Shown here: positions 12,557 through 23,879 of the stretch, one piece after another | Position numbering within the stretch: position 1 is the stretch's first letter | Layout of the letters: the number at the start of each line of letters is the position of its first letter | Assembly: GCF_032854445.1 (NCBI RefSeq) | Contig: NC_088295.1 | Location: forward strand, 71,578,028-71,642,027 | DNA: 64,000 nucleotides | Direction: 5' to 3' | DNA from: Liolophura sinensis | Taxonomy: Eukaryota; Mollusca; Polyplacophora; Chitonida; Chitonidae | Notes under the pieces: model-generated | Seen by the model: only the letters and a program-made list of their open reading frames with translations | What the model was told of the DNA's origin: nothing | Database searches by the model: none | Program-made: the position numbers and the translations under genes

Positions 12557-14419
12557 TAAATCAGATTCTCGGTTGCAAAAAAGATGGCTTTCTTGAAAAC
12601 GTCATCAATTTTATCCACAGAATTGCGGCCAGTAATTTAATCTATACACCTTGTGATAAAACCTTTGTCGTAAACAGCTTGCCACACGATTAACAGCCCA
12701 AGTGGGAACTATAGTAACTCAGTAAACATTTTGTAAAGGAGTTAACCTGACACAGTTATATTTGAATTATGTCGATTAAATGGCTTTTTCAATATGCCCC
12801 TTTCGTTTCGATAAAATGTGCATACTGGACGATAATGACAAAATCGAGTTATTTATCTGAGATGTGCACAAGCTTTCAGTTTCTATTGCGTTGATCAATA
12901 TAAATAATGAGGAAATTACTCATTGAACTTAAATATAATGATTTGCTTTATTTTCTTATCCTTTAATCTCAAAACTGATCCGTTCAATTCTACATGAGTG
13001 GGCTGGTAATGAAGACTCAATTAGTCCGAAATTAGTGAACTATTTGTTAAGTGATAAACGGGGCCTACGAAATGGGTAAACGGAATCTACATTCCCTCCA
13101 CAATCATTGACTCATAGACAAGCTCCCACTGAAAAATAATGCCCTTGCAAAATAAGGCCGACGACAATTAAGGTTTAAGTTAGTCATAAGGTCTGCTTTA
13201 TGCGAACGAAATTGTAGAAAACGTTTTGAATTTTGATTTGTTCTGTTTGCCCAGTCTTCTAGTGCTGTTTTTCCCTTTAAATCTTCTGTTATATGTTACA
13301 CATTCGAACCATGATGGTCAAGCCGCCAAGATTTTTCGCTCTTGCTGCAGCTCTACTTAGTAGAAAATTTCATGCTAGTGTTTCATTCTTTTTTTAACTA
13401 GCATCCTCCCGACTATGTTAATATGCTTATCACGTTCCCATTGACATAAAGCACTTTTTACAAAACGCTTTTTGTAATTAATGAGGAAAAATCATATGAA
13501 TTTTCATTTTAGAGCAGTTCTTTTTTCAACATCTCGGATACTATTACATTTCCTGAAGCGTTTCTTGCAGACATTGATTCGTGTTGGGTGTTTTCAGTAA
13601 TGTGTTACCTAAGAGCAAGAAATTTTTGATCTTGCCCTCGTCATAAGGGTCTCTAGCCCCATTACCTTTTGACTGCTTATTTTGCCAGGTGCTGACATAT
13701 TAGCATCTTTTGGTTTATTAACAGATTTATGAACTTAAAATTGCTTACAACTAGCATCATAATAATTCTCCGAATTGTACAGAATTAAATGTACCAGCTA
13801 AAAGGAGTTAATGGAATGGTCCAAAATAATATAGTCTGCTAAAGGCTGACTTTAGTATCACCTGATACATTATGTGAGCACATAGGGATACTGGAAATTT
13901 ATCAACCCGCCAGATGAAATATTCATGTAAGTTTTTCTATCTCGTAGTGACTTATAGTGATTTGAGTGGAGAATTCCAATAATTTTCAATAGATATACCA
14001 CGATATTCGATTCTTCAGTATTTTTCACAGATATCTATTGATGTGATGAGGCAAACGCGAAGGCATTATAATGATTTCTACGGTGATCAACCAAGAGACA
14101 ACACCACTACGTTACAACATCGAATTATAAGTGAACTAAAGTATATGCTTATCAACCCAAGTTAGTCAACGATTCGTTCAGAGAAAATATGATGACATAA
14201 TGAGGGAAAACCCTCTCTTTGTAGGCGACTTCGGGAAAACTTTTCAGCCAATCTAGCTTAAGACCAAAAACAAACGGGGAATATGTTCATCTAACACATA
14301 CATATGTTGAAATTGCAGCAACTTTTGCATTTAGGCTTTCATAACATGATCGTATAAATAGCACCGTTACGTTATTACAGGTAAGTCCAAGTTATTAATT
14401 ATGAAATATCCACCTCATG

Positions 14420-14500
14420 CCCAATTTCCTCTTACCATAATGCTATAAGTGAAATACCCTTGAGTACGGCGTGAAATACCAATCAAATAAATAAATAAAT
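14420..14500 (+). repeat. SINE family 1, 3' fragment
   Basis: CCAATTTCCTCTTACCATAA, then ATAAGTGAAATA, then TTGAGTACGGCGTGAAATAC, ending in (AATA)n. The GCTGGCCGCC block is partly deleted. Confidence 0.8.
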
Positions 14501-16453
14501 TGTAAAATATGATTAGCATATAATGGTTTTGTTTATTAAAAGTATGAAAGCTTTTTATCAGGATTATTTCTAGTGAGTCTCAGAGTCAAAACTCACCGCT
14601 TTCTTTCTCAAACCTATGAAATTTCCTCCTGTATTTGTCCAGCACTGGCATTTACCTGGGCCGTGGAATGTATTGACATGCCTTCTGGTTAACGCTGATT
14701 GATTTGTTCCAAAAACACGATTGTCCGTGGTTTCTATCTTCGTCCATCCTAAGAACAAGTATTTGTTTTGTTTTCTGCACAGTCGCCCGAAAGCTGAATC
14801 AATATTAAGACAGTCCGATAAGACCGAGAGAAAATTTTCAGGTAAACGACAGATTTCATCAGTCAACGATGGTTTGGATGCAATTAGCTACCAGACGGAA
14901 ACCATACGCGTACAAGCATGCGGTCCATGCATACCTTTTCAGCTGACACCCTACGCTTGTCCGATATCTGACTTTTGGATGTAGATAAATGCACAAGATC
15001 TCGCGTACTGATACAAACTAACAGAAAAGCTCCAGACGGAAAGACTGAAGTCTTCAGAACATATTCGTAGCTCTCAGTTAAATGTCTTTCACTTTGGTAC
15101 GGGACTGGGAATATTATCCGATCAAACTGTTTCAAACTTTTTCTTCCATTACACGGAGCATTAGAACATTGTACAGAACGCCATAACTTCAGTGCAAATT
15201 GTCCTACCCGTGTGAGTTTAACAGCAAATCGGACAAGGGCTTTGTATTTTTATCCTCAGTTCGTTAACACTTTTTTCTGTTTCTGTATTATGTACACCTG
15301 TTAGCGCTAGACAGCCACCCCACACCATCATCCTCACCCCACCACACAATTCCCACCACATCACCCCCATCACATGTAACACACGAGACACGTGGTTATC
15401 TGTGGTGGGTATCCCCAACACTCCGTCCGGGAAACAATTACTGAAATAACAACAGGCAGAGAAAACAGCTGATTGTATGATAGCCACGTGCGCTTAGGGA
15501 AGGTGAGTATAAGGCAAGGATGAGGAGTGCAACATACCTAACCATTAACGTTTTCCGGGTGACAAATCCACGAAGTCGTTGCTTTCCAGGAGCCAGAGGA
15601 TAGTACCACTCAGAGAGAGGCTGGATTTAGATACCGAGACGTCCATGGAAACCATGTAACTGGCAGACAGGAAATGCGCGATACGCCTCTATGATTGATG
15701 CCGCCTATTGCTTCAAAACACTGAGTTCAAAACAAACTGTGGATCGTCATGACGCTTTTCTGTACTTCACGCAAGTCCGTGTCAACCAGCCAATTCACTT
15801 CAGCAAGATGGCATAAAGCTAACTAATGTTTTCGTGCGTTTAGTTTCACATTAAAAATTCCGATTCCCTTTCACAAAATAAGTTCAAGAAAACACGTCAC
15901 ACATACTTTATATCTTACATTTGCTATAGATTCGTAAATGAGGTAAGCAATGAATGTGGTAATTTCTAATTGTACAAGCTTAGAGAAGGTATTCGTCTCG
16001 TTTTAAGCATTTCATAGCTCTATTAACAAATAAATATGATATGCAAGACTTTGAATGTTTGTGCCAACACAGCACACTTTTAATATATGGAAAACACAAT
16101 ATTTTGTTTCCACCTCTTGTGCATACATGTGTAAAGAAATACTTCTAAAATGTACACAGCACAAGTTCACAGATTAAGTGGTGATTTATATGTTTGTACT
16201 ACAGTGGACCTTAGACAGTCGCTATCCTATTAATACTGGTGACGGTGATCTACAGGCTCTAGGCACGTGTTAACCTGACGGTATCTCCTCTACTCTTGTG
16301 AAGTAAACTTAATCGCACATGGCTTACACAGGGAGGGTCATTCAGGAGGAGGGAGTGTATATCTGATGGGAAGGAGGGAGATGTCAGAGTGTTAGTAATC
16401 AGGGACGCCTAACAACAGAGTGTTCCTTCCGACAGAATGTCCCCTTAGAAACC
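14501..16453. other. Gene-free stretch with a C-rich patch
   Basis: Several overlapping open frames of 83 to 98 codons occur on both strands between 14570 and 15490. None has a family motif, a signal peptide or convincing splice sites, and frames on opposite strands overlap fully. A strand-asymmetric C-rich patch lies at 15310-15375. Confidence 0.5.
15310..15375 (+). other. C-rich, G-depleted low-complexity patch
   Basis: About 65 bases dominated by CCACC, CACCCC and CATCA with almost no G. The complementary strand carries several GGGG/GGTGG runs, so a G-quadruplex on the - strand is conceivable. Confidence 0.6.
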
Positions 16454-16467
16454 TCGTGCTATAATAA

Positions 16468-16820
16468 TAATAATACCTGCCCCGATAGCACAGTTGGTAG
16501 AGCGTCCGCTTCGGAAGCGGTAGATCCAAGGTCAATCCTGGGTCGAGTCACACGTAAGACCTTAAACGAGGAAGTTGTAAATTCCTGGCTTGGCGTTCAG
16601 CATGAAGAGGGTAGTGCAAAGAGAGGTTGACCCGTATCAGTATAATGGCTTGGGCGGTGCGGCTTACATGCCTTCGGTAAGGCGTCTCAGTGAAGCAGCA
16701 CTAGATGAAGTGCGGTGGTAGTCCGAGGCACATAACATGCACTCTAAGGATTCCTTCGTCGTCATAAAACTGAAAAATTGTTAAGTACGACGTTAAGCCC
16801 CAAGTACACACTCACTCACT
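16468..16820 (+). repeat. Full-length SINE family 2 with target-site duplication
   Basis: The tRNA-derived head (CCCGATAGCACAGTTGGTAG as A-box region, GGTCGAGTCAC as B-box-like region) is followed by a body with CTTCGGTAAGGCGTCTCAGT and TTCCTTCGTCGTCAT. The tail reads ACGACGTTAAGCCCC, then (ACTC)n. It is flanked by a 14-bp direct repeat, TCGTGCTATAATAA at 16454 and TCGTGCTGTAATAA at 16820, differing at one base. That is the signature of LINE-mediated insertion. Confidence 0.9.
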
Positions 16821-17473
16821 CGTGCTGTAATAAAACCCTTGTTCATAGAATCAGTACTGTGCAATAGTATAACGTGACAATTTTCTACCAGCAATATTTT
16901 GACGTTACAGCAGATAATCTTTTAAAAGAAACATTACATCGTAATACCCGAGAACATTCCAGCAGAATTTAAGAATATTCATCAACGCAAACAGGAAGTA
17001 AGTCTCGCGGAAATATTTTGTCACATTCATTCATCTATGTGTACGTTAGATTTTCTGTGTTTTCAGGAAAATTAGAGAGAAAAAACAAGATGTCGACATG
17101 TACAATGTTCTATGTCAAGTAGATATGGATGTCAGTCCTTAACAGTCATACAAACTTTTAAGTGCACAAGTCATGGTCATATATTGTGTTGTAGTCTACT
17201 ATACACAACTGAAAATCAAACCACATTACCTTAAGCGACGTATTAAATGATCACTGAAGTATCAAAATTTTCTCACAGCAGATCTCCATTAAAAGAACTA
17301 CCGTCTTACTTTCTTAATTAATAGTTCAATGTAGGCATATTATCACTTCATTAACATGGGTTTCGTTATTCTTCTTCTCCTCAGTAAGCTGATATCTATT
17401 TCGTTCAAACTCAAGTAAATGCGATTATGGCTTTTATCATTTGATTAAACACGAATTCTATGAATGTTGAATT

Positions 17474-18318
17474 ACCCAAGGCTAAACGGGACAAAGTGAC
17501 AGCGTTGTTCTGTGATCTGCACCTTGACATCCTGGATTACACAAGGCTAAACGGGACAAAGTGGCAGCGTTGTTCTGTGATCTGCACCTTGACATCCTGG
17601 ATTACACAAGGCTAAACGGGACAAAGTGGCAGCGTTGTTCTGTGATCTGCACCTTGACATCCTGGATTACACAAGGCTAAACGGGACAAAGTGACAGCGT
17701 TGTTCTGTGATCTGCACCTTGACATCCTGGATTACACAAGGCTAAACGGGACAAAGTGACAGCGTTGTTCTGTGATCTGCAGCTTGACATCCTGGATTAC
17801 ACAAGGCTAAACGGGACAAACTGACAGCGTTGTTCTGTGATCTGCACCTTGACATCCTGGATTACACAAGGCTAAACGGGACAAAGTGACAGCGTTGTTC
17901 TGTGATCTGCAGCTTGACATCCTGGATTACACAAGGCTAAACGGGACAAAGTGACAGCGTTGTTCTGTGATCTGCAGCTTGACATCCTGGATTACACAAG
18001 GCTAAACGGGACAAAGTGACAGCGTTGTTCTGTGATCTGCAGCTTGACATCCTGGATTACACAAGGCTAAACGGGACAAAGTGACAGCGTTGTTCTGTGA
18101 TCTGCAGCTTGACATCCTGGATTACACAAGGCTAAACGGGACAAAGTGACAGCGTTGTTCTGTGATCTGCAGCTTGACATCCTGGATTACACAAGGCTAA
18201 ACGGGACAAAGTGACAGCGTTGTTCTGTGATCTGCACCTTGACATCCTGGATTACACAAGGCTAAACGGGACAAAGTGGCAGCGTTGTTCTGTGATCTGC
18301 ACCGTGACATCCTGGATT
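17474..18318 (+). repeat. 65-bp satellite, 13 units
   Basis: Exactly thirteen 65-bp units starting ACACAAGGCTAAACGGGACA and ending CATCCTGGATT. Variation is confined to a few sites (AAGTGG or AAGTGA; GCACC or GCAGC). GCAGC-type units form a run in the middle and GCACC types lie at both ends, indicating local amplification of one variant. 65 is not a multiple of 3, so no coding role is likely. Confidence 0.97.
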
Positions 18319-19475
18319 ACGCTTATATAAAATTACCGCACAAATGATCCATAACTGCTTACATTTCAACCGGAAAATACCCGAAGATATTGTGCCGTAA
18401 CTGAAAAGAACTTTTCGTGGACTTGATAAAGAAAGTTTGTCAATTGCCTATTTAATTTTCTATTTTGGGAGTTTTGAGTTCGAATGTCTATTTTTATTGT
18501 AACATGGGCATCTGTAAAAAGATTCAGAAAAAGTGATTTAGAGTAGATGAAAGGTGAAGAAAACTGAGAAGCTGAACATTTATGAACCTGAGAAGTTCTG
18601 AAATGAAAGAGGTGTCATTTGTGTTTCTGAAGCACGGTGAGATGGGTGAGATACACTGATGTCAACAAAGATTGCCTAACATTTTTCACAAGTCACGTGA
18701 TACAGTAGGGCTATTTTTACCTTTCACGACAAATGAGTTGGAACATGAAACTCCCCTATTCAAGTAAGTCGAAACAAATTATAACACCTTGTTGTTTGAT
18801 ATTTTAACCAAAGGTTGTGAAAAAGACTTGATAACGCGATGCCATACTTCAGCGACACAAAAGAGCTGAGCCATGGTGTCAGATTGCTGTCAAAACAACA
18901 TACCTAAACCCTGAGTGGTGGCAAAATCTCTCACATCCTAACTTTATCCTGTAGAGTAGTTTGGAAGAAAATATGCATGTTAAGTTCTCCACACCTAAAA
19001 ACAGATGATATGACTTTTGATTGTTCTCAGAATAAACATTGCTGGAAGACAAAACAATTTTATGTTAACGTCAAGAAAATGAACGAGTTATCTGGCTAGC
19101 AAAGGACGACCTGCCTTCTAGCATAGCTTCACATCCGTAAACATGCAGACAAACTTGTTGCAGGTTGGGTTGGCTGTTATTTTAGGAAAAGTTGTTACGT
19201 TGTGTTTCGACAGATATTAAGTTACATGCCCACATTTTAGAGCGTCCTTGTATCAACTAGCCCAACACAGAGCCTTCCAAAAAGGGGCAATCGCGTTTAT
19301 ACAAACCCGACTACCGTCGTATAAGTTATAACATTATGTACGACCGTAAACATTACTCAAATAAACATAATTAAATTAATTAATTACACTTGTTTTCGTC
19401 ATGGGCCACCCGAGAGATATACACCACATGGAGTAGGGGAATAACTATACAAAGGGAGGCGTCAACTTTTTTCTT
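18319..19475. other. Gene-free stretch
   Basis: No motif, repeat or convincing exon recognised on either strand. Confidence 0.5.
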
Positions 19476-19479
19476 TTTT

Positions 19480-19765
19480 AAGCTAACCTTTTTCTTTGAT
19501 CCGGTTAAAACATTGAGTAAATGCCTTGTTCAAAAATTCTGTGCATTTTTTGGTCAGAATTCTGATCACTAACTGGATGGAGTGCCGAGGATAAAGACAG
19601 AGACAAAAGTTTTTCTGTCCTTATTGGCCAGAACTCTGATCAGTGGCTAGATGGAGTGCCAGGGATAAAGTCACTGCCTTGTACAGATTTCATGCACTTA
19701 TTTGCCAGAATTCTGATCTGTGACTGGTTGGATAAAGTCACTGTCTTGTACAGGTTTCGTCTACT
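19480..19765 (+). repeat. Irregular tandem repeat of about 85-95 bp
   Basis: CAGAATTCTGATC (with variants CAGAACTCTGATC) followed by a GGATGGAGTGCC-like block recurs three times near 19555, 19630 and 19705, and once more, diverged, near 20103-20150 (CAGAATTCTGG, then TGATGGAGTGG). An eroded minisatellite or nested element. Confidence 0.6.
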
Positions 19766-19814
19766 TCCTGAAAGCACCGACGTTACTGATGAAGTCCCGA
19801 CGTGTGACGTCAAA

Positions 19815-19920
19815 CATATACACATGCACCATATTGGTGGATGACAAGTGTCCTTCAACGAACGTCAGACTGCGCAAAAGGTCACACGAGCGTCTTCGAG
19901 CGCTTATTTTCTGCCCGAAC
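19815..19920 (+). repeat. Dispersed repeat F, copy 2
   Basis: ACCATATTGG, GACAAGTGTCCTTCAACGAA and a GTCACACGAGCGTC block follow one another as in the copies at 655-765 and 36340-36430. The copy at 28930-29010 reads as the complement. Confidence 0.5.
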
Positions 19921-21080
19921 AATGAGAGTGAGGAAAGCAGGGGGAAGTGCTGATCTACGAATTCGACCAAAGCCTGCTCCCCGCTGATGATTAGTAGAGT
20001 CCACTTACGACCAAATAGTCTCAACCCATAGTGCTACAATCCCTGCCTTCATTTCGCACGATAGAGATAAGTCAATCCCACGTTTTCTTGTACTTATTGA
20101 CCAGAATTCTGGATTCGGCCTAATTTGTAACCGATCAGCGACCTGATGGAGTGGCTTAGACTATTTAAATTGGCCTCGCACGGATGGGATCTTTGTCTGT
20201 CCGGACTCTGTCTCCCTCAATCCGTCTCTGACATGTATTCAGATTAGGACAAGTTTTAACTTGCTGATTCACAGCACTATCTAGATGGTTGCTCTTTCTT
20301 GGAATCATTGATATACTCTCATCACCTGTTTTGAAAATGCTGCAGAAAGATGGCTTGTTTATAAAAAAAATAGAGCTTCAGAGAAGCGTTGTCCATATAC
20401 ATAGAGTACCACGTTCAGTTGCTCCCAACAACTGAAAGGGCTATATTCAATCAGGTTAAATGTATGTCCTTGTTCTACTGAAAAACAAGACAATCGAAAA
20501 ATGTTTTACATATTTAAAAATTTAAACTAAATATAAGCCATAGTATAATGTGCTTAAGTAGCCCCAACACGCGTATTCCAATAAGGAATGACAGGTCGAC
20601 TGTAGTTAACTTCTGCAACCAAATCCGTTGGTTCAACCACTATGAGGGTGAGGAAAGCTCAAATACTTGCTAATAAAGAAACAACATCAGTTGTTAGGCA
20701 AATATCACGTTTGCTGCATCCGTTTTGCTTACTTCGGCTGACGTCTCAATGGTGTATTTTGCTTTGAAGTCGGATTAAGAAACTTTTTTGTATAACTGCA
20801 CGTTACCCACCAAATCTGTATTGCTATCTTTAGATCCAAAACATGTAAATTTAACGCGATGAAAATCCGAAGAAAGTCACGAGAGCGAATACTTTTAGAC
20901 TCGATCTATTTCCGCGTTTCTTCGAGGATTTTCCATAACCACCCAAGTAGGTGCTTACTACAGCTTACTCTAAAACTCCCCGCAAATCAATATTTCTGTT
21001 GTTGTGAAGGCGTTGCATTAACCAGCAACAAAAATAAGTAATTCATTTCATACATAAGCCATACCAAATACTTTAAAAAT
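19921..21080. other. Gene-free stretch
   Basis: Apart from the outlying repeat unit near 20103-20150, no gene or repeat is recognised. Confidence 0.5.
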
Positions 21081-21345
21081 GGTACTTGTTGGTTCCTCGC
21101 TTAGTTCTCAGTGTTGAGAGGTTAGAGCAAGGAAACAGGACTGGGTGGTCCGGTGTCAGTACAATGTCACTGGCTGGGGTGTCCTGTCTGGTGTCTTCGG
21201 CATGATACTTCAGAGGCGGCCGCACTTTCGTGGCCTGGACTCGTCCTGCCACAAAAGACACAGTATACATACATGCACCTAATGACTCCTCGTCGTCAGG
21301 TCATAAGACTGAAAAATTGCGACTTTAAACCTCAAGCATTCATTC
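21081..21345 (+). repeat. SINE family 3 copy
   Basis: Starts GGTACTTGTTGG, contains TTGAGAGGTTAGAGCAAGG, GGCTGGGGTGTCCTGTCTGG and a CATGATACTTCAG block, and ends CATAAGACTGAAAAATTG with an ATTC-rich tail. The 3' 30 bases resemble the end of SINE family 2, so both families may use the same LINE machinery. Copies on the other strand lie at 6611 and 61990. Confidence 0.65.
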
Positions 21346-21689
21346 ATCCGTTCATATATAAGCTCTTGACATTAAATGTCCAAATACTAACAATAAAAAC
21401 AAATTCCTTTTAAATTATGTAATTGGGATTTATGACAGACTGTTTTAAGTATGTAATAGTGGTAAACAAAGTTTCAGTTGTACTCTTTTTCTCCTTCGCC
21501 CCGATCTGATATGCATGTTTCTTCAGTCATAACAGGACACAGGAATGGACTGCCGAGACACGGTAGTTTTAGGGATTTAGGGAAGTCGTCCAGATTAGTG
21601 AATCTACACCAGGTCAGAGAGTACATTCAAGGAGAAAGAACAAGTCAACCACGGACCACTTCGGTTGGATTGGGTCAGTTGTCAATCGT

Positions 21690-21870
21690 CCAATACGGAC
21701 CCCATTCCACTCTCAACTTTCTGCTCATGACGTCCTCATTAAGAGAAGACTGGACAAGGATGTACTCCGAAAGGTCAAGTGAGCACGTAAATCCCTCCGA
21801 TCACCCCGAAAAGGCCAATTTGCTCTCAGCGTTTCAGACTACTAATGACCAGAATCTAAAACCATCTGTA
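21690..21870 (+). repeat. Dispersed repeat H, copy 1
   Basis: Aligns with 24380-24560: CCCATTCCACTCTC against CCCATAGTACTCTC, AGACTGGACAAGG against AGACGGACAAGAG, GGTCAAGTGAGCACGTAAAT against GGTCAAGTAACTACCTAAAT, and CAGCGTTTCAGAC against CGGCGTTTCAGAC. The element is unclassified. Confidence 0.55.
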
Positions 21871-22979
21871 TCGAGCAGCAGATATTAACGTAGGTATCTA
21901 TCAACAGGACAACGTAGACATGGACAATTTCACACTAGGTTGAGTTATCGAACCGTTTTGAGATGGCACACATCCAGAGGATGAGTTACACACACGAGGC
22001 CAGCTCTGTGAACAGACGAACACCTTTAGGCTTACACTTTACTCAAAAGATGATAGGTTCATTTTCGGTATGGCAGCACCCGATGATGAATTCTTACTGG
22101 GGCAAATCCAAGCATTGGGGATACTGTCGGATTTTGTGGCACTAGGTTTCCAAACAATTTTCTATATAAGTTGTATACCAAATTCATTCTATAAGTCCAT
22201 ATGAGAGGGGTTAAAAAATAAAAGGACATAAATATTGTGTGTTATAATACAATAACAATATTTTCCAAAAAATCCATTTGCTAGTGTAAAAAAAAAACCA
22301 GCCCTGAAACTTTAAAGTATTTCAAATTTCTTCAATGAAATATATTTTGACACCAAGAAAAGAAAACTGATGAAATTCAGGCTTGTGCCCACGGAAATGA
22401 AATTTGGATTTTGTCAGACAAATATTTTCTACTGTCATGATGATAGGCAGAAGAAATGCATTGGGTCGGGAACTGTTTCTTTTAAGTACATCCATTAATG
22501 CTCAGTAAACCCTCATCGTCCACTATCTCATAATACCCACGTGTCTGCCATACTTGATGGTGTTGAAGAACGCCCCCTTGTGGCTGCCGGAGAAGACAAC
22601 ATTAGTTCATCCGAGCGAGAACAGTGATCTGAGGTGTGTATTAGTTTGAAAGTTTGTTTGAATGGCAGGTGTTTTTTCATCCAGAACATGATTGTTATTC
22701 TGCTGATCTATCAGCTATTAATAAGTAACAACCGTTAGACTTTGATACTCGTATATGTCAGGCTGCATCATATTTGCCATGTTTCCTGTCAGTAACATTT
22801 TCTTGACCACTAGATCAATTTTCCGTGAAATCCTCAGCCAGACCTTAAATCCTTTATCTCAAGAGATCGACATTTCCCATATTACAGTCTCATAAAGAAA
22901 TAAGACGCTATACTCTGGCGAGGCATTAAATTCCACAGGAAAAAAAAACACATCTTGTAGCGTTTATACGAATTCATTG

Positions 22980-23180
22980 AGACCTTCTATGTGGTCCTGT
23001 ATTTGTCAGGTGACCTGTATAACCAGTTTTATACTGAAACTGTACTTCAGAAAGTGACGAACAATTGTAGCTACCTATAGCCGAAAGTTCACATGCGGTT
23101 TCATAAAATATACAATACTGACACCATCCCATCAAGGAGTGATAATAAGGGTCATAAAGCAGCTATTTGCCAATATAAAT
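22980..23180 (+). repeat. Dispersed repeat E, copy 2
   Basis: Partner of 95-345: CCAGTTTTATACTG, then a CATAAAATA block, AATACTGACACCATCC and GGGTCATAAAG occur in the same order. Unclassified. Confidence 0.45.
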
Positions 23181-23645
23181 GTTCCACGAATTATATCGCG
23201 CTGGGGAGGGGGTCATGACATCGTGGATAAGGCGCAGACTTTGGTAGAGCTAAAGGCCACATGAGATGTGGATCGATTCTCGCAGAGAGAACTTTCAAGC
23301 TTCCCCCACCTCGACAAATCCCAATGCCTTGGTCACCTGATGCCGTCAACAATCATCCCCTATGTGGGCTTACATTTAGTTCGCTAAAGACCACTTCCCT
23401 TATATTTAGTTTATTCATGTATTTTTGATAATTGTATAAGTGAATAATTCTTCATTATGACGTTATAGCCATGGAACATCCAAAGGGAACCAGTGTTCAT
23501 CTGGGTGATCGTTTCCAGGAACTAAGATCCCAGAGCTGGCCTATTAATATTAAAAAATGGCTGGTTGTGACCACCTCTACAGCCCTAGGTTGTAAGTTGT
23601 CAGACAGTACAATGTTTGGCAAAAAAGCCAAATGAGCCTACACAT

Positions 23646-23879
23646 GATGTAGTTCATCCCCGGAGATCCTAGTAATTTTATTTAGATGTAGTTTATCTCT
23701 GGAGATCCTAGCAATTTTATTTGGATGTAGTCTATCTCTGGAGATCCTAGCAATTTTATTTGGATGTAGTTTATCTCTGGAGATCCTAGCAATTTTATTT
23801 GGATGTAGTCTATCTCTGGAGATCCTAGCAATTTTATTTGGATGTAGTCTATCTCTGGAGATCCTAGCAATTTTATTTG
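23646..23879 (-). repeat. 39-bp minisatellite, six units
   Basis: Six units of 39 bp with the core CTCTGGAGATCCTAGCAATT. Since 39 is 13 codons, two - strand frames stay open: one reads a 13-residue repeat (NKIARISRDRLHP and variants) at the end of a 141-codon frame (24063-23638). Neither the unique part nor the repeat resembles a known family, and a second frame is equally open, so coding is unproven. Confidence 0.9.

Larger units (their letters stand above)
10195..14035 (+). repeat. Old segmental duplication, copy 2
   Basis: Colinear partner of 6926-9290. It is longer because it contains a two-copy 94-bp repeat and a 22-bp minisatellite (10413-11025), a 65-bp tandem duplication (12428-12556) and other insertions. 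A third, short relative of its first block lies at about 16405-16465, next to a SINE. No gene is recognised inside. Confidence 0.55.
21346..23645. other. Gene-free stretch with diverged repeats
   Basis: It holds the longest plain open frame of this part (136 codons, 21478-21888, +). The 3' half of that frame has a diverged relative at 24.4 kb with no open frame, so it is not accepted as a gene. Repeat E copy 2 lies at 22980-23180. Confidence 0.5.

Noticed and set aside
14570-15487. Several overlapping 83-98-codon frames on both strands
   Set aside because: They overlap on opposite strands, lack motifs and show no consistent splice sites.
16475-16550. Functional tRNA gene
   Set aside because: The A-box and B-box-like sequences belong to the head of a SINE with a body, tail and target duplication; no proper acceptor stem is visible.
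17474-18318. CRISPR array
   Set aside because: Units are directly adjacent, without unique spacers, in a eukaryotic-type genome; it is a satellite. The same holds for 10616-11025 and 60612-60832.
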